A DNA stretch of 64,000 nucleotides from Lenzites betulinus (Eukaryota > Basidiomycota > Agaricomycetes > Polyporales > Polyporaceae), in NCBI GenBank assembly GCA_022264855.1, contig JABYQU010000049.1, positions 248,001 to 312,000 on the forward strand, given 5' to 3'. Made by a program: the position numbers and the translations under genes. The first letter of the stretch is position 1. Each line of letters begins with the position of its first letter. Shown in pieces: positions 11,201 to 22,652 of this stretch. A model generated the notes under the pieces. That model was not told the DNA's origin, made no database searches, and saw nothing but the letters and a program-made list of their open reading frames with translations.

Positions 11201-11563
11201 AGCAATGGGGATCTCGCACTCAGAGGCGAGGCGTGATGTACTCGGCACGTTCCAGGTCGACATACGCACAAACCTAGGTGACGTGTTTCCTGGGACATAA
11301 CCCGTCTGTTTCTGCGGACGGCTTTTGATATGAGGTTTGAGCTCACCTTGGTCTACTGCTACGAAATCCGTGGTCGAGAGTGGTGGATGCTTGCCAGGCA
11401 GTGTCATGTATGGCTGGTCCTCCCATTTCTCTCTGTCTGCCTCGATTGTGTCAACCGGAGACGGGATTTGATTGGGGTCTATCGCTGCCCGCAGGCCTTT
11501 GTAGGGCGTGCCCGCACTGTGCGGCGGCTGCGGAATGTGAGAGCGAGTGCTATGAGCATACAT
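8299..11563 (-). CDS. SEC24: COPII coat subunit SEC24
   Basis: A multi-exon minus-strand gene for the cargo-binding Sec24 subunit of the Sec23/24 layer of COPII at ER exit sites. Domains seen in order: zinc finger [16 protein letters not shown], trunk ([49 protein letters not shown]), beta-sandwich ([12 protein letters not shown]), helical domain, and gelsolin-like domain ([21 protein letters not shown]). It ends near [15 protein letters not shown]. About ten short introns, many of them in phase with GTGAG or GTAAG donors. The N-terminus is short: the ATG at 11563 gives MYAHS directly before the conserved [16 protein letters not shown], without the long Pro/Gln-rich tail of yeast Sec24; an upstream exon cannot be excluded. 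The last codons depend on a 35-nt final intron (stop at 8299); without it the frame runs to 7995. Confidence 0.93.
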
Positions 11564-12936
11564 GGGAGAGTTGCATGGGCCTCGTTCTTAGTATAGCGTA
11601 GATGTGAGGCCGCCAGAAAGATGCGAAGGGAAGAGATGCGCAGCAAGGAGGGCGGGTGGAAGCAAGCACAGCGGCGGTTACGGTGGCAGAAGCAGGCGAC
11701 ATGACGCACATCCCGATTAGGACAGTTTGTTTGGCAACAGCCTTAGATCCAGACAAATCCTATGCCATCAGTTCTATTGTACTCAGCCGGTTTCAGCCAC
11801 TTACACCACGAGAGGTCAGCGTAAGAGAGACCTATGGTGAATACACAATCTGTTGTATCCATAGTAAGTGTTGCATGTGCAAGCTTCAATCAAATGAACA
11901 ACATGTGTATTGTGGAGTTGTGGGATTCGGCGCGAATATGAGAAGGACTTTTGGCAGAGGCAAGCAAGTACCGACAGTACAAAAGAAGCTGTACAGTTGA
12001 AATATGTAACACAAATACATTCGAACAATAGCGACATACAGCGATATTTGAGGGCGCAGAAGTTTTACTATGGGATCTAAATCTCGCCGACTGTGTCGAT
12101 TGTTCCAACAAAACCGATAAATAGGCGCCCGTGAGGGAGGGCTCCGCGCTCAAATTTTACAAAAAATGCGAAAAGTAATAAAGGAGTACATGACAACCAG
12201 CCACCTCAGGGAGATGGCTAGTTGTCACCGACATGTGAGATACACGATGAAAAGAGCAGCAAGAGCGGCAGGCCTTAACCCCCCTTGCCGACCTCCCCAC
12301 CGTGTACCCCGTCGGTGTACCACCTTTATGTTAGCGAAACAATGCACATATCACAACCGAATCTATAATCAAGCCAGGGGTCCTGCGTATACTGTAAGTA
12401 AGGTCAAGGTAGTCTCTAGAATGGGAAGGGTATGTCGAACATGTCAGTATCGTTCTCACGAGTAAGGCTGACCAAGCGGCTACGTACTTCTCGGGCTTAT
12501 GCGAGGGAGGCGACTCGACTGCCCACCTCCCCCGCCCCGACGGAAGACGACAACCGAGGCCAGTGGTATGGGTGGGAGGGCGCCATCACCCACACCGAAC
12601 TGACCGCGACCGTCGCCACCGCGCCGCTACATGTCGGCCTGCTAAAGATCCACACCTGAAGGCAAAGGGTAAGGGCTTCGGTCCGAGACAGGTAGGGTTA
12701 CTACACATACCTTGTGACGATCCAAGCCCGAAACAATAAGAGGCTGGTCTTGGCTGGCGAAACCTAAAAGGGAAGCAACGAAGCCGAAAGGAAACCGAAT
12801 ACTTACTGGCATTGTCGGGGAGGCTGACATCAATGGGTGATCCAAGCCCTCCGCTAGCCTCGCCGACGCCGAATGATCTTCTGAAATCTTGCCCGGGGGC
12901 CGTGTCGTCGCGTTGCGGTGGTGCTGGCCATGGTCC
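11564..12936. other. SEC24 upstream region and unresolved stretch
   Basis: 11564-12000 should contain the SEC24 promoter. 12430-12930 is open on both strands. On the minus strand it contains well-formed splice sites (for example a GTAAGTATT donor near 12813) that may be further 3' exons or untranslated region of the gene ending at 12937. No product could be recognised. Confidence 0.35.
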
Positions 12937-13511
12937 TCAAGAATGTCCCTGTAGGTCAAAAAAGTAGCAACGAACGGGATACGAAAGACATCTGAGACTG
13001 AAAACGGCGTCGAGCATAGAGCAAAACACACGAGCGCAGGGGATCATGACTTCCCGTTGCCCGAATGTTCGCTCGCAGCCTTCGGCCTTACCTCTCCCCC
13101 AGTCCGGCCAGGAGAAACACCCATGTCGTCCATTGTCGTCCGTGTCGAGGGCTTCTGCTGCGCGCGCGAGAATGTTGTCGAGGCCGAGTCGTTGACATCT
13201 AGCTGTGCTAAAATGAAACACAGGGGGGCAAAGGGGGAATCAGCGCCTCAGAGGTGCTGAAGCGTACCGCGCACGATCCCGTCCCGACCCTTGGCGTCGT
13301 GGAGCGAGATGAGCTGCACACCGAGCGCGCCGAACGACGCCCCCTCGGCGAGGAGGCGGTCGATCTCGACGTCGCGCGCGGTGCGCTGCGGCAGGGCGAC
13401 GAACTCGGGCCACACGTATTCACGCGGGCGGGAGATCGCCTTTTTGTCGAGGCGGGGCTTGCTCGACCAGAACGACCGGCGTCCGAAGGGGGTGGGGGCA
13501 GTGAAAGGCAT
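12937..13511 (-). CDS. Hypothetical protein, multi-exon
   Basis: Exon 1 starts at the ATG at 13511 and reads through a basic N-terminus (MPFTAPTPFGRRSFWSSKP) and a helical stretch (RTARDVEIDRLLAEGASFG). A GTACGC donor near 13268 in phase 1 joins exon 2 at about 13210, which reads QLDVNDSAS...RTTMDDMGVSPGRTGGE. A GTAAGG donor then leads to either a short third exon that stops at 12937 or a longer one running on to about 12650. Composition is natural and splice sites are good, but I recognise no family. Only exon 1 is reasonably certain; the 3' half could be spliced differently. Confidence 0.45.
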
Positions 13512-13714
13512 TGGGGACTGGGGCTAGGCTGGGGGTGGGAATGCGTGAAAGTGGGGGTGCGGAGGAAAGGAGGTGAGGAGGGAGGCTGGAGGGCTAGGGT
13601 ATCTTGTAGGCTCTGCGATCGGAAGTGTCAGCCTCTGAACTCAGCCAGTCGCATTGTTACTCGGTAGCACAACCCGTGTCAGCCTCCGCATAGGCCTTCA
13701 CGGGGGTCTAGACA

Positions 13715-14828
13715 TTACTTGATGTCTCTTGGGATTGGCTGTATGGACGAGTACTCGATCGTGGACATGCCTGGGCCAGCGGATGTGGGTTTGCGTGGAA
13801 CATGAATATCCCTAACCTGTCGGGGCGGCTGCCATTTCGCCATGCTTGTGATTACTCTCGGGGTCTGGAGCACCGAAAGGCATCGCATCCTGTTCCCCAG
13901 GTGGCACAGGTAGGTCGTCTCACCCCCAATTTCAGTGAACACTGTATACCTAAGTCCTGCTCATGCGCCATAGCGAGTAAGCTACGCTGTCACACGAAAA
14001 TGTCAAATACAGACAAGAGGAGTTAATACGCCGCTCACATCCCATACGTTGTATTCGGGCCAACACCCTTAACCGTGGCGAATGCCAATAATCTACTTAC
14101 GGTCCAACTGCTGCTGAGCAAATTCCTGTTGCATGAAGTTCATCACTGGACGACAACGTCTGCATTCAGAATACATTGAGCGACACTCTGTCTATAACCC
14201 AACATCGCACTCACCTTATTGAGTGGGGGTACAAAGATCGACATGATGTAAATTGACGCAAGAGCCCAGTGCGCACATCAAGAAGTGACCGAACTCAGTG
14301 CGCTGTGGCAAGGAAAGGTGAGCCATTCAGCGTGTATCACTGCGAGTATACAGCATTGATAGAATCGTACAGACCCATACCTACGGAGATCATAAAACTG
14401 ATCGAGAGCAGACGACTTGGTTACCCTTACTGCACACTGTCCCCGGCAATTTGCAGACATGCTCAACCTGTTCACTGACGGAGAGGTAACATCCGATGTC
14501 GCAATGTGAAACATGTGGGCACACTGCATATCCCGCGCTCAATGAAGTGCCACGATGGACAACAAGACGCTCAAAGCGCATGCAGAGGCGTGACTTTATC
14601 TGGGTGAAGTTCAGCTACGGTTTGAGCGCATGGCCTACAACTTACCTGAAAGTTAGCGGCCAGCTCAAGGGGGATAGTCCGTATAGCACAGACCCCGTGA
14701 TTCGGAGTGTATAAGTACTTCAGATCCTCTTTGACTAATTTCTGTGTAATAAAAATCTCGAGTGTAATCCTCGCATCCGGTCCACACGCGAACGTAGTAG
14801 TTCCAGGAGGTGGTGGTGGAGAACAAGA
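13715..14828 (-). CDS. Unidentified multi-exon gene, possibly partly decayed
   Basis: Two adjoining exons look genuinely coding. 14828-14646 ends ...LKYLYTPNHGVCAIRTIPLEL followed by AANFQ. 14614-14468 reads LNFTQIKSRLCMRFERLVVHRG and continues to CYLSVSEQ. They join in phase 0 through a 31-nt intron, shorter than its neighbours' introns. A likely last exon ends at 13715 with MSTIEYSSIQPIPRDIK. Between 14470 and 13770 several short exon-like pieces with good donors occur (for example one reading MNFMQQEFAQQQLD near 14105-14150), but I could not connect them in one frame without stops. The gene may extend 5' beyond 14828. The family is not recognised; it could be an intact gene with microexons or a pseudogene. 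Confidence 0.4.
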
Positions 14829-15383
14829 CTAGCAGGCGTGGGCGCCTACGTAGCCATAACGTTCTTGAACTTCTCCACGTCAACGACAAATTTCCGGAAG
14901 TCGTCTTGCTAGCCTTGCAAGCACTCGCTCGTGGTAGAGCAACACTAATTTTTTATTGAATGGAGTTAAATGTGGCTCTAACACGTCTTCTCCAGGGTTC
15001 TCCATGTATTGCCGAACCTCTCTGTTGGCAGGATCATATCACAAACTGCAAACTCCATATCCCTATCTGAGTCAGACATGTACACTGAGCATTAATGCTA
15101 TCGCGGGGGTTCGTGAGTATGCCATAGAGTCCATCTAGGACCTTCATGAGGGAAGACGGCAGCGGACCGCTCTCGCGCTATCTACTCTGCGCTTCTCGAA
15201 GCTCTCTCTCTCCTCAATCACCTGTTGCATCCTGTGGACACGGCGTATCCGTTATCTACTCTCCACATATCATGCCCGCCGGACCGCGACAGTCTGACGG
15301 CCAACCTTTAAATCGAGCGGACATGCTCCAAATCTCTCGATCGTCGTAGCCGCGGCAATCTCGCAACACCACTGGCCTCGCTC
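14829..15383. other. Intergenic
   Basis: No supported gene. The right part is the promoter side of the NCS1 permease gene starting at 15384; CT-rich stretches occur around 15190-15240. Confidence 0.4.
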
Positions 15384-17332
15384 ATGTCTACCTGTGTGCC
15401 AGCTGCTCGCGCATGGGCAGTTAGGTTGCGTACTGCTTTCAACTCTAAAGACGAGTTTATGCGATATGTGCATACCGAAGGAAACGCGCAGGGCGGCCAC
15501 TCTTGGTCGAACGAAGATCTCAAGCCTTCTCCGCCCCACATGGTGAACTGGGAGTGGTATAATTTCTGCCTCTTCTGGTTCGGCATGGGGTTTGGCAATT
15601 GGTTTGTTTTTTCGTCTACAAACACAAGATGCTGCTCATATTTCTTTCAGGTCACTCGGGTCCACTATCGTCGGCGCGGGGCTCACATGGTGGCAGGCGA
15701 CGATCGTCGTTTGGATTGCTGCCTTTGTAGCCGGCCTATGCATGGCTCTGAACTCCCGCGCAGCAGCGAACTACCATGTCGGATACCCTGTCATCCTCAG
15801 GACGTGTTTCGGCATGTACGGTCACTACTGGCCCGTGATCGCGCGCGGAGCCTGCGCGATGCTTTGGGTCTCCATACTCAGTACGCCGAGCTCCCTTTCC
15901 TTTCGCGAATTTCATCAGCTGACTCTCGCAGACTTTCAAGGAGGCGCGTACGTGTCTACCATGCTGCGATGCGTGGTTGGGAAGCGATGGGACGACCTCG
16001 GATCGCAGTTTCCCCCGTCCGTAGGGACTACTCTCCAAAGGTTCATTGGCTTCTTGATCTTCTGGGCGATAGAACTGCCGTTCTGCTCGCTTAGGCCAAA
16101 CCGCCTGCGCTGGCTGTACACGTTCAAGGCGTGGACGTTGCCTCCGTCGGTATTAGGGCTGCTCATCTACTGCTTGGTGCAGAGTCGGGGCCAACTGGCC
16201 TCTGACGATGCGTTGGCTGGGTCGTCCGCACGTCCTCGCGGTGCCGCTCTAGTATGGCTGGTGGTTAGTTCAATCAACTCTGCAATGGGAAACTGGGTAT
16301 GTAGTCGGTTTTTCTCTCATAGCGACTCAAAATGAACGCTGGGGTTTCTAGTCGACCTTTATCGCCAACATGCCAGACTTTGCCCGCTATGCCAAAAACC
16401 CATCTGCGGTGATGTGGACACATATAATCTTTGTCCCGTTTCCCGCTGCACTCGTAAGGTCTCATCCCCCCAACTGGGAGCACTATTACTCACGATGCAT
16501 ATTTCAGGGAGGCATGATAGGCATCTTCGGCACGTCCTGCCTTCAGCGGGCATGGGGTGTTACGCTCTGGAACCAATGGGACCTCCTCGACGCCATCCTC
16601 GAGCACTCCTGGACCGGGCCCGCGCGCCTCGGCGTGTTCCTCCTTGCCTTCAGCGCCGCGCTTTTTAACTTCGGCTCCATCCTAGGGGCGAACCTGCTCC
16701 CCTTCGCGAGCGACGCGACCGCGCTATTCCCCGCGTACATCAACCTCCCGCGCGGGATGTGGTTCTGCTGCGCGATCTCGCTCGCGCTCATGCCGTGGAA
16801 GCTGCTCGCGTCCGCACACGGCTTCCTCGCGTTCCTCCAGGGCTACGGGATCTTCATGGGCCCGACCGCCGCAATCATGGTCGCGGACTACTGGCTCGTG
16901 CGTCGCGGAAACATTCACATCACGGATGCGTACACGTCCGCACCCGGCGCACGGTACATGTACTTCCACGGCTTTAACGTGAATGCGCTCGCTGCGTACT
17001 TCTGTGGCATGATGATCCCGTTCGTCGGCTTCGTCGGGACGTTTGGCATCGCTGTGCCCAGGGCCGCCATGAGATGCGACGAGATTGGGTGGTACGTCAG
17101 CGCCGTCGTGGCTGGGGTCGTCTATGTCGTCTTGTGTCGCCTCCATCCGCTGGACAACATCGACAGGTCTCTCAATTGGGAGGAGCTCGCTTGGGAATTC
17201 GCAGAAAGCCGCAAGATGTCACAAGATGCAAGCAGCAGTGATGAAGCTAAGGGCGCCGCAGATGTAGAGAAGGAGGGCAGCGAGATGTCGAGCAAAGACA
17301 GCGCCGAGATATCTTGCGTGCAAGTCTTGTAA
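15384..17332 (+). CDS. NCS1-family nucleobase:cation symporter (uracil/allantoin permease type), copy A
   Basis: Five exons (15384-15601, 15651-15880, 15932-16296, 16352-16453, 16508-17332) give 579 residues. NCS1 (Fur-type) carriers bring uracil, allantoin, uridine, thiamine or nicotinamide riboside across the plasma membrane with a cation. The hydrophilic N-terminus has DLKPSPPHMVNWEWYN before the first membrane segment. The conserved GLTWWQATIVVWIA (TM2) and NSAMGNWSTFIANMPDFARYA are present. Roughly 12 hydrophobic segments are visible, then an acidic cytosolic tail with KDSAEISCVQVL at the end. Introns are 49-55 nt and all phases agree. The substrate cannot be told from sequence. A second family member lies at 47755-50031. 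Confidence 0.93.
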
Positions 17333-17580
17333 CTTAGGCTTTATCGAATACGCGAACCATAGCTTCCATCATGTCAATATTATAACAGAGTGAGTTGACC
17401 TACGAGGGACCTCATCTCGACTACGCCTTACCTTAAGTCGGCCCTACATCTAGCATGATTGCTTGCCGGTCAGATGAGGGAGAAACAAGCAAAACTCTAT
17501 ATCTGTAATGATATCTGGACAGCATAATGATACAGCAACTTCGAAAGCGTACAGAAGTGAATACATATTGCGAGCATAAC

Positions 17581-17846
17581 TCAGCTCTTTTCGTCCCAGC
17601 GCTCGTACTTGTCGCTTTGAAGGCTCTTCGCGTATTCCTCGTCGATGGTGACACACAGGTTGTCGAGGTCGTTCAAAGCTTGAATCAACGCCGTCAGCGC
17701 TGACAGCCCGTCTGCGTGCTCGATGAGATTCAGGTTCACACAACAAAGCTGCAAACTCTCACCATACATCTGGATCCGCATGTTGATGTGATTTTCAGAA
17801 GGGTGAGGCACGCTGCGGGAGTCGTCAACGATATGTCCACCGTGCG
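17581..17846 (-). CDS. Hypothetical protein, 3' exon
   Basis: The minus-strand frame ends at the TAA-side boundary 17581 and reads ...SENHINMRIQMYGES, then LIEHADGLSALTALIQALNDLDNL and EEYAKSLQSDKYERWDEKS. The amphipathic helix pattern and acidic tail look like real protein. Upstream exons are not resolved; a possible first exon begins with an ATG at 18154 (MTGEGTFIDFCSLRLKAR). I recognise no family. Confidence 0.35.
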
Positions 17847-17849
17847 AAG

Positions 17850-19076
17850 TTCATAATGGGCAGAGAGGTCCTCCGATGGGGATTCTGGGCTAACGCCCGC
17901 AGGAGGAGGAGAACAATGGCAAGTGAGAAGCGTCTCGCTAACGAGACAAAAGAGAGTCTGAGCGAAGCTATGGCGACGTAGTCGGCGTCCAGGTAAGACA
18001 CAGTGGTTGATAGCAGGACAAAGACTTGATGTAGGACCGTTGCCGAGGGCGTTGCATAAACCAGAGCAGAGACTGACCTGTATCCGCAGAACTCGACCTT
18101 CGGGCTTTCAGACGTAGCGAGCAAAAATCAATAAACGTGCCTTCACCAGTCATGGCAAGTCAGAACCCACTTCTTCATGAGCATCCACCGCAGAGCATTC
18201 CCGATCGTATGAGACTCATCATGAATTTGGAACGTTGCGGCGGACAGATCAGGTTCTGCACCTTTCAGCTACATCCACAACAGCTTGTTCATTGTGTGTG
18301 GATGTGTAGAAGACAATTGGGGCTTACAATCTGGATTTTTGGAATGGTCTCGGCCATAATGTGCGTAGGGGGAGGAGACAAAAGGCAGCCACCTCCGCGC
18401 GCTTCATCGGTCATAGAAAATGTTAGACGCTCTTACGTATAGAAGCCGTGGGAGACATATGGGCGCCAAACTGTAAATGCTCGCGGCGCTGTGACACTTT
18501 CTCGACGCTATCCTCCTCCGACTACTACCTTCTCTACGTAGACTCTCTCTCTTTTCAACTGAGAATAATGGTCAGAAGCCAACATACCAGAGACATTCGA
18601 GTGGTTCTAGGAGGTGTAGCGAGTACTGCATCTTTGAGACCTACCAGCTACAAACATGCGCAAACACAATAGCCGGCAGTGTAGCTAAGCCTATTGTTCT
18701 TACACCCGACCGCCTACTCACCTGGACGTAAGCAGACAAAGGAGAATGAGCATGTACGATGCACTCATTCTGAACGCTATTGAGCTATTGAGGCTCGCGT
18801 GCGTGGACGACATTGTCGGCGTATCCATCGTGCGAGCGCCCTTGCTATAAAGATTGGTCAATCCGGCCTTGTCGACACCCCGTCCCCTCACCACCTTCCT
18901 TTCTCGTGTTCCTCTCCTCCTCGTCCATTGATACCCCAGCTTAGGCATTAATTAAGGCAGGCCCCTTTGATAGGTACCCCGGTGGACCCATCTCGTCTTT
19001 CCCACAATCATATCCATCTCGACATACCTGTTCTGCCTCCATCACGTCACATCCCCGGCCACGCGACATATATAGC
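17850..19076. other. No resolved gene
   Basis: May contain 5' exons of the minus-strand gene ending at 17581. Frames on both strands are short. A TATATA sequence at about 19068-19073 sits almost next to the ATG at 19077, so transcription of the next gene probably starts further in or the true start codon is downstream. Confidence 0.35.
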
Positions 19077-19895
19077 ATGCTTCACCTCCCTCTTCCTGCA
19101 CCAACATTCTGCACTCGCACTCGCACCGAACGCCCGACCCTCCCGTCCCTTGCATCCCTCGACCTCCCAGATATCCGCTCTCTCCGCTTGCAGAAACCTA
19201 GCCCGACCGCGATGCAATCTCCCTCTCCCAACTGCGCACCCAAGCTTAATAATGAAGATAATCTCTTGGTACGAATTCGCCGCCGTGCTCCTTCTATGTG
19301 TGCTGACCATGAACACCAGCCACCCATTCCTCTCGACCTCAATCGCACATGGGCCCGCGCTCGCGTGAGCTCAATCTCCTCTGAGTCGTCCGACACTTCT
19401 GTGTCCTCGGATGCCTCTATGACCTCCATGACCTCAACGACTTCCATGAACTCGGCGACCTCCACATCCTCAACAACTTCTTCCTTCACGATGTCATCTA
19501 CCGGTGTCCTCCAGGTCCGCTCCGAAAGGACCATGAGGGTCATGCAACGCCACCACCCTTACTATAACCCCGCTCGCCACCGGGTGGTGCTCTCCGACCG
19601 CTACGACGACGCGGACATCATGCTCATCATGCCTGCCGACCCATCGACCATGGTCGGAACGCGCAAGCAGATCTACGACCGGGCGAAGGCTCGTGGCTCT
19701 GAGATCACCCAGTCCCAGTTCGTGTTCGGGCCCACCGCGAAGTTCTTCCGCCAAGAACGCGTCCGCGACGTATTCCCCGCCAAGGTCCACCCGTATCGCA
19801 TCATCTCTCGCTACCCCACCTCTCTCGCTTGCGACTTCGCACAACCCACCTGCCAGGCCGCACGCTCCATCACCCCTCCTACCTCTGAGCAGTGA
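19077..19895 (+). CDS. Hypothetical protein with Ser/Thr/Met repeat tract
   Basis: A single open frame of 272 codons from the ATG at 19077; the ATG at 19212 (MQSPSPNC) is an alternative and perhaps better start because a TATATA lies just upstream of 19077. The middle (~115-155) is a degenerate S/T/M repeat (SMTSMTSTTSMNS-like). The C-terminal ~110 residues are ordered-looking: RHRVVLSDRYDDADIMLIMP and TRKQIYDRAKARGSEITQSQ, then FVFGPTAKFFRQERVRDVFP. No intron is needed. I do not recognise a family. Confidence 0.55.
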   Translation: MLHLPLPAPTFCTRTRTERPTLPSLASLDLPDIRSLRLQKPSPTAMQSPSPNCAPKLNNEDNLLVRIRRRAPSMCADHEHQPPIPLDLNRTWARARVSSISSESSDTSVSSDASMTSMTSTTSMNSATSTSSTTSSFTMSSTGVLQVRSERTMRVMQRHHPYYNPARHRVVLSDRYDDADIMLIMPADPSTMVGTRKQIYDRAKARGSEITQSQFVFGPTAKFFRQERVRDVFPAKVHPYRIISRYPTSLACDFAQPTCQAARSITPPTSEQ

Positions 19896-21087
19896 CCGAG
19901 CGCATTGCCCGCTCTCGCCCCTCTCCTCTCGGACATTGAGCGACACCACACACTTCCCTCCGCACGGCTCCTCACCGAACAATGCACCATAGACGAACAA
20001 TCACGCAATTAGCTGAACGTTCTCAGGTCCTCCCCATTGTATACGTACATACCCCACTTGTTTCCATACCACATTCCCGTCCGCATCTTGTATCACTCGC
20101 CGTCCATTGCTTTCGAGTCCGGTTGCTCTGCACGCGCTGTCCTTATTTGCTCACATTTGTTCCCTACGACTACCACACGGGCACATTTACGAATATTTGG
20201 GTTCTGGTTGTATCACTACTGTACTCCTCCCGAGCGCTGTATCGCTAACTTGCCAGCTCCGGCTCGCCTCGTCGCGACACATGCCATACATGCCAATCTC
20301 ATGTCTTTCCATCCGGTCAATCACGCGTACGCTGCTTACGACGATCAATGGGAGCTGTGTTCGCTGCCTCTCCCACCTGTGTGCTCGCATCGCCGACCGT
20401 CTCAAAGTGAAGCATGTCATTGTCCGCTCATTGTAGCGGTCTTACGTCTAGCAGTGCGTATGACCGCGAAAGGCAAATCGAAGGGACGCAAGTCCGCAGT
20501 GGCCAGATCTGATGTTCCCGAACGTGTACAGATTGCAGGGCCATGTTTGCATCAAGATATCTCGCAGAAACACACGCCATCCTCGAGGGGGCCGTACCGT
20601 CGGCTGAATCGACAGCTTCCTATGCATCGATGCATTGGGATGTGTACTGCGTCACGCAGCGCTCTCTGGGTACCTTCCTTCTGCATTGAGAGTATGTGGG
20701 AAGATGACACTGGGCAGCCATCCCGGATTCCGAGCAGTGTGATCGGCGGAGATCATCTCTTCTAGAGCAATAGGTTGTATGCAAGTTCCCACCCCTTTGG
20801 AGCAATATCGTATTAATGCCATCGTGTGGAGGTAGACTGTGCACGAAGCATTGAACGCAAATCATTACTCCCGAGAAGGGGCGGTAGAAGCCACATGATA
20901 TCACGACTCAGCATGCCACCCATGGACGCTAGACAGGTCCTCCTCTCGGACCTATAGAGTTGCGGATCATAGCCTCCGAGTTGACATTGTCCGGAGCGAC
21001 ACATTGCGCCTTTCCGATTCCGTCCACATTCAGCACAGGCGTGAAAATAGTTTACAGTCATGCGATGCATACCACAAATGGCCGGCT
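19896..21087. other. No supported gene
   Basis: Frames at 20037-20765 (plus) are Cys/His/Arg-rich and lack motifs. A short natural-looking segment near 20545-20690 (YLAETHAILEGAVPSAESTA in one frame) might be a small exon but stands alone. Confidence 0.35.
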
Positions 21088-22652
21088 CTATAGCTTCGCT
21101 GTCGGCGCGGGGACCCTCTGCGCATGCAGCGCGTCAATGACCTCCTCTGCCTCGCGCTCGATGCGCCTCAGAAGCGCCTCGCACGTCGGCGAGTCCTTGA
21201 TGATGCCTATTACAAGCCCCGCGGTCCAGACACCGTAGTTGGGGTCGCCTGTCTCGTACACGAGCCGCCCACGTTGGCCCGAAACGAGATCGCGGATATC
21301 CTCGAACTTGGCTCCGCCGGGGCGGCGCTCGATGGCGACCACCTCCTGCGCGACGCTGTTCTTGAAGACACGCGACGTGTTGCGCAACGTGCGGAAGATG
21401 TGCGTCGTGTCGCTCTCGGTGGCCGCAATGATCGTGTCTTTGATGTTCTGGTGAATGGGGCTGCACATATCTGTTAATATCCCCATTCTCAACCCTCAAA
21501 AGGCGGAGGCAGCGAACCTTTCAACGGTGCACATGAACCGTGTGCCTGGGATGAAGTCAGTACAGTTAGAACATCGGGCCGGTGGCGCAAAACTAACCCA
21601 TGTTCACGCCCTACACGGAGCCCATTGTGAGCAACATAAGTCTAGATGAGATGATGTGTGCGACATACGCATGCTCCGAGTGCCAATGCGGATGCCAGAC
21701 CGCGCCCGTCTCCATACCCGCCGGAGGCGATGTATGGAATCTTCAGCTCCTGCGCTGCCCGCGCCAGCTGATGCAACCAGAACGCGTCAGAGACCGCCGT
21801 GATTGGAGAGGCTGAGTCGGTATACCAAAATTACACCGCCGATGTCCTCTTCTCCGGGATGGCCGGCGCCTAATATGAACAGTTAGTCGAAGTACACTGG
21901 ATGCAGCACAGGTGAGCGAGTCATACACTCGAATCCGTCAATGCTCAAACAGTCGACGCCGAGGCGTTCCGCAGACTACACGGCACTCCATCAGCGGCGA
22001 TCCGGGCTCGTGCATAGCGCGTGGGTGCACACCTTGGCATGTCTTATTGTCGTGCATTTATGGATGACAATACACCCATGCGACTTGAAGAACTTGATCA
22101 GCGGGCCGGCTGTAACGCGTCAGTATAAGAACTCTGCTATAAAGACGGTTCGCTCACGATTGTTTCCTGCGGTCTCGAAGATAGTAACCCCCTCTTCGAC
22201 AGCTGCACGAGCGTAACCCTCGTAGTCCGGGGGGTTAATGCTCGGCAGGATGGTGATGTTCACTCCGAAGGGATTTTTCGTTAGCTTGTGTGTCTCTCGA
22301 ATAGCCGTGCGCAGAGCCTCCGGTGACGGCTGTGTGAGCGCAGTGAGGACACCTGAGACATTGTCCAGGACCGGTCAGAGGGCGAGCGAATTGAAATAAT
22401 TGAGAGACTAACCCAGACCGCCAGCATTCGACACCGCTGCTACAAGCCGTGGTAGGCCGACCCTGTGTCATGGACGACCGCGTCATCAAAATGCAGTTCT
22501 AGCACACCTGACAGGGTGATACTCACCATTGCATACCACCTTGGACTACCGGGCTGTTTCGACGAGCTTAAATGAGTCGCTAGTAGGCTGTCGGGTTGCC
22601 GTACTCACACCCTGATCCCGAGCAGTTTCGTCAGCTTCGTCTGGATAGGCAT
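21088..22652 (-). CDS. Nitronate monooxygenase (2-nitropropane dioxygenase family)
   Basis: Eleven exons on the minus strand: 22652-22609, 22553-22527, 22462-22413, 22352-22158, 22109-22033, 21975-21927, 21869-21826, 21767-21669, 21610-21598, 21545-21518, 21460-21088. They sum to 999 nt and 332 residues with every phase consistent. The family oxidises alkyl nitronates with FMN and O2. Motifs: KLLGIRVPVVQGGMQWVGLP (FMN-binding N-terminus), NPFGVNITILP, HGCIVIHKCTT, GVDCLSIDGFECAGHPGEED, ELKIPYIASGGYGDGRG (phosphate loop) and GACGVNMGTRFMCTVES. The Cys of FECAGHPGEED precedes the conserved His-Pro. Two exons are very small (27 and 13 nt). Length is normal for the fungal family. Confidence 0.93.

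Noticed and set aside
21088..22652. Nitronate monooxygenase as a broken pseudogene
   Set aside because: Separate frames and in-frame stops suggested decay at first, but all eleven exons join in phase to a complete protein.
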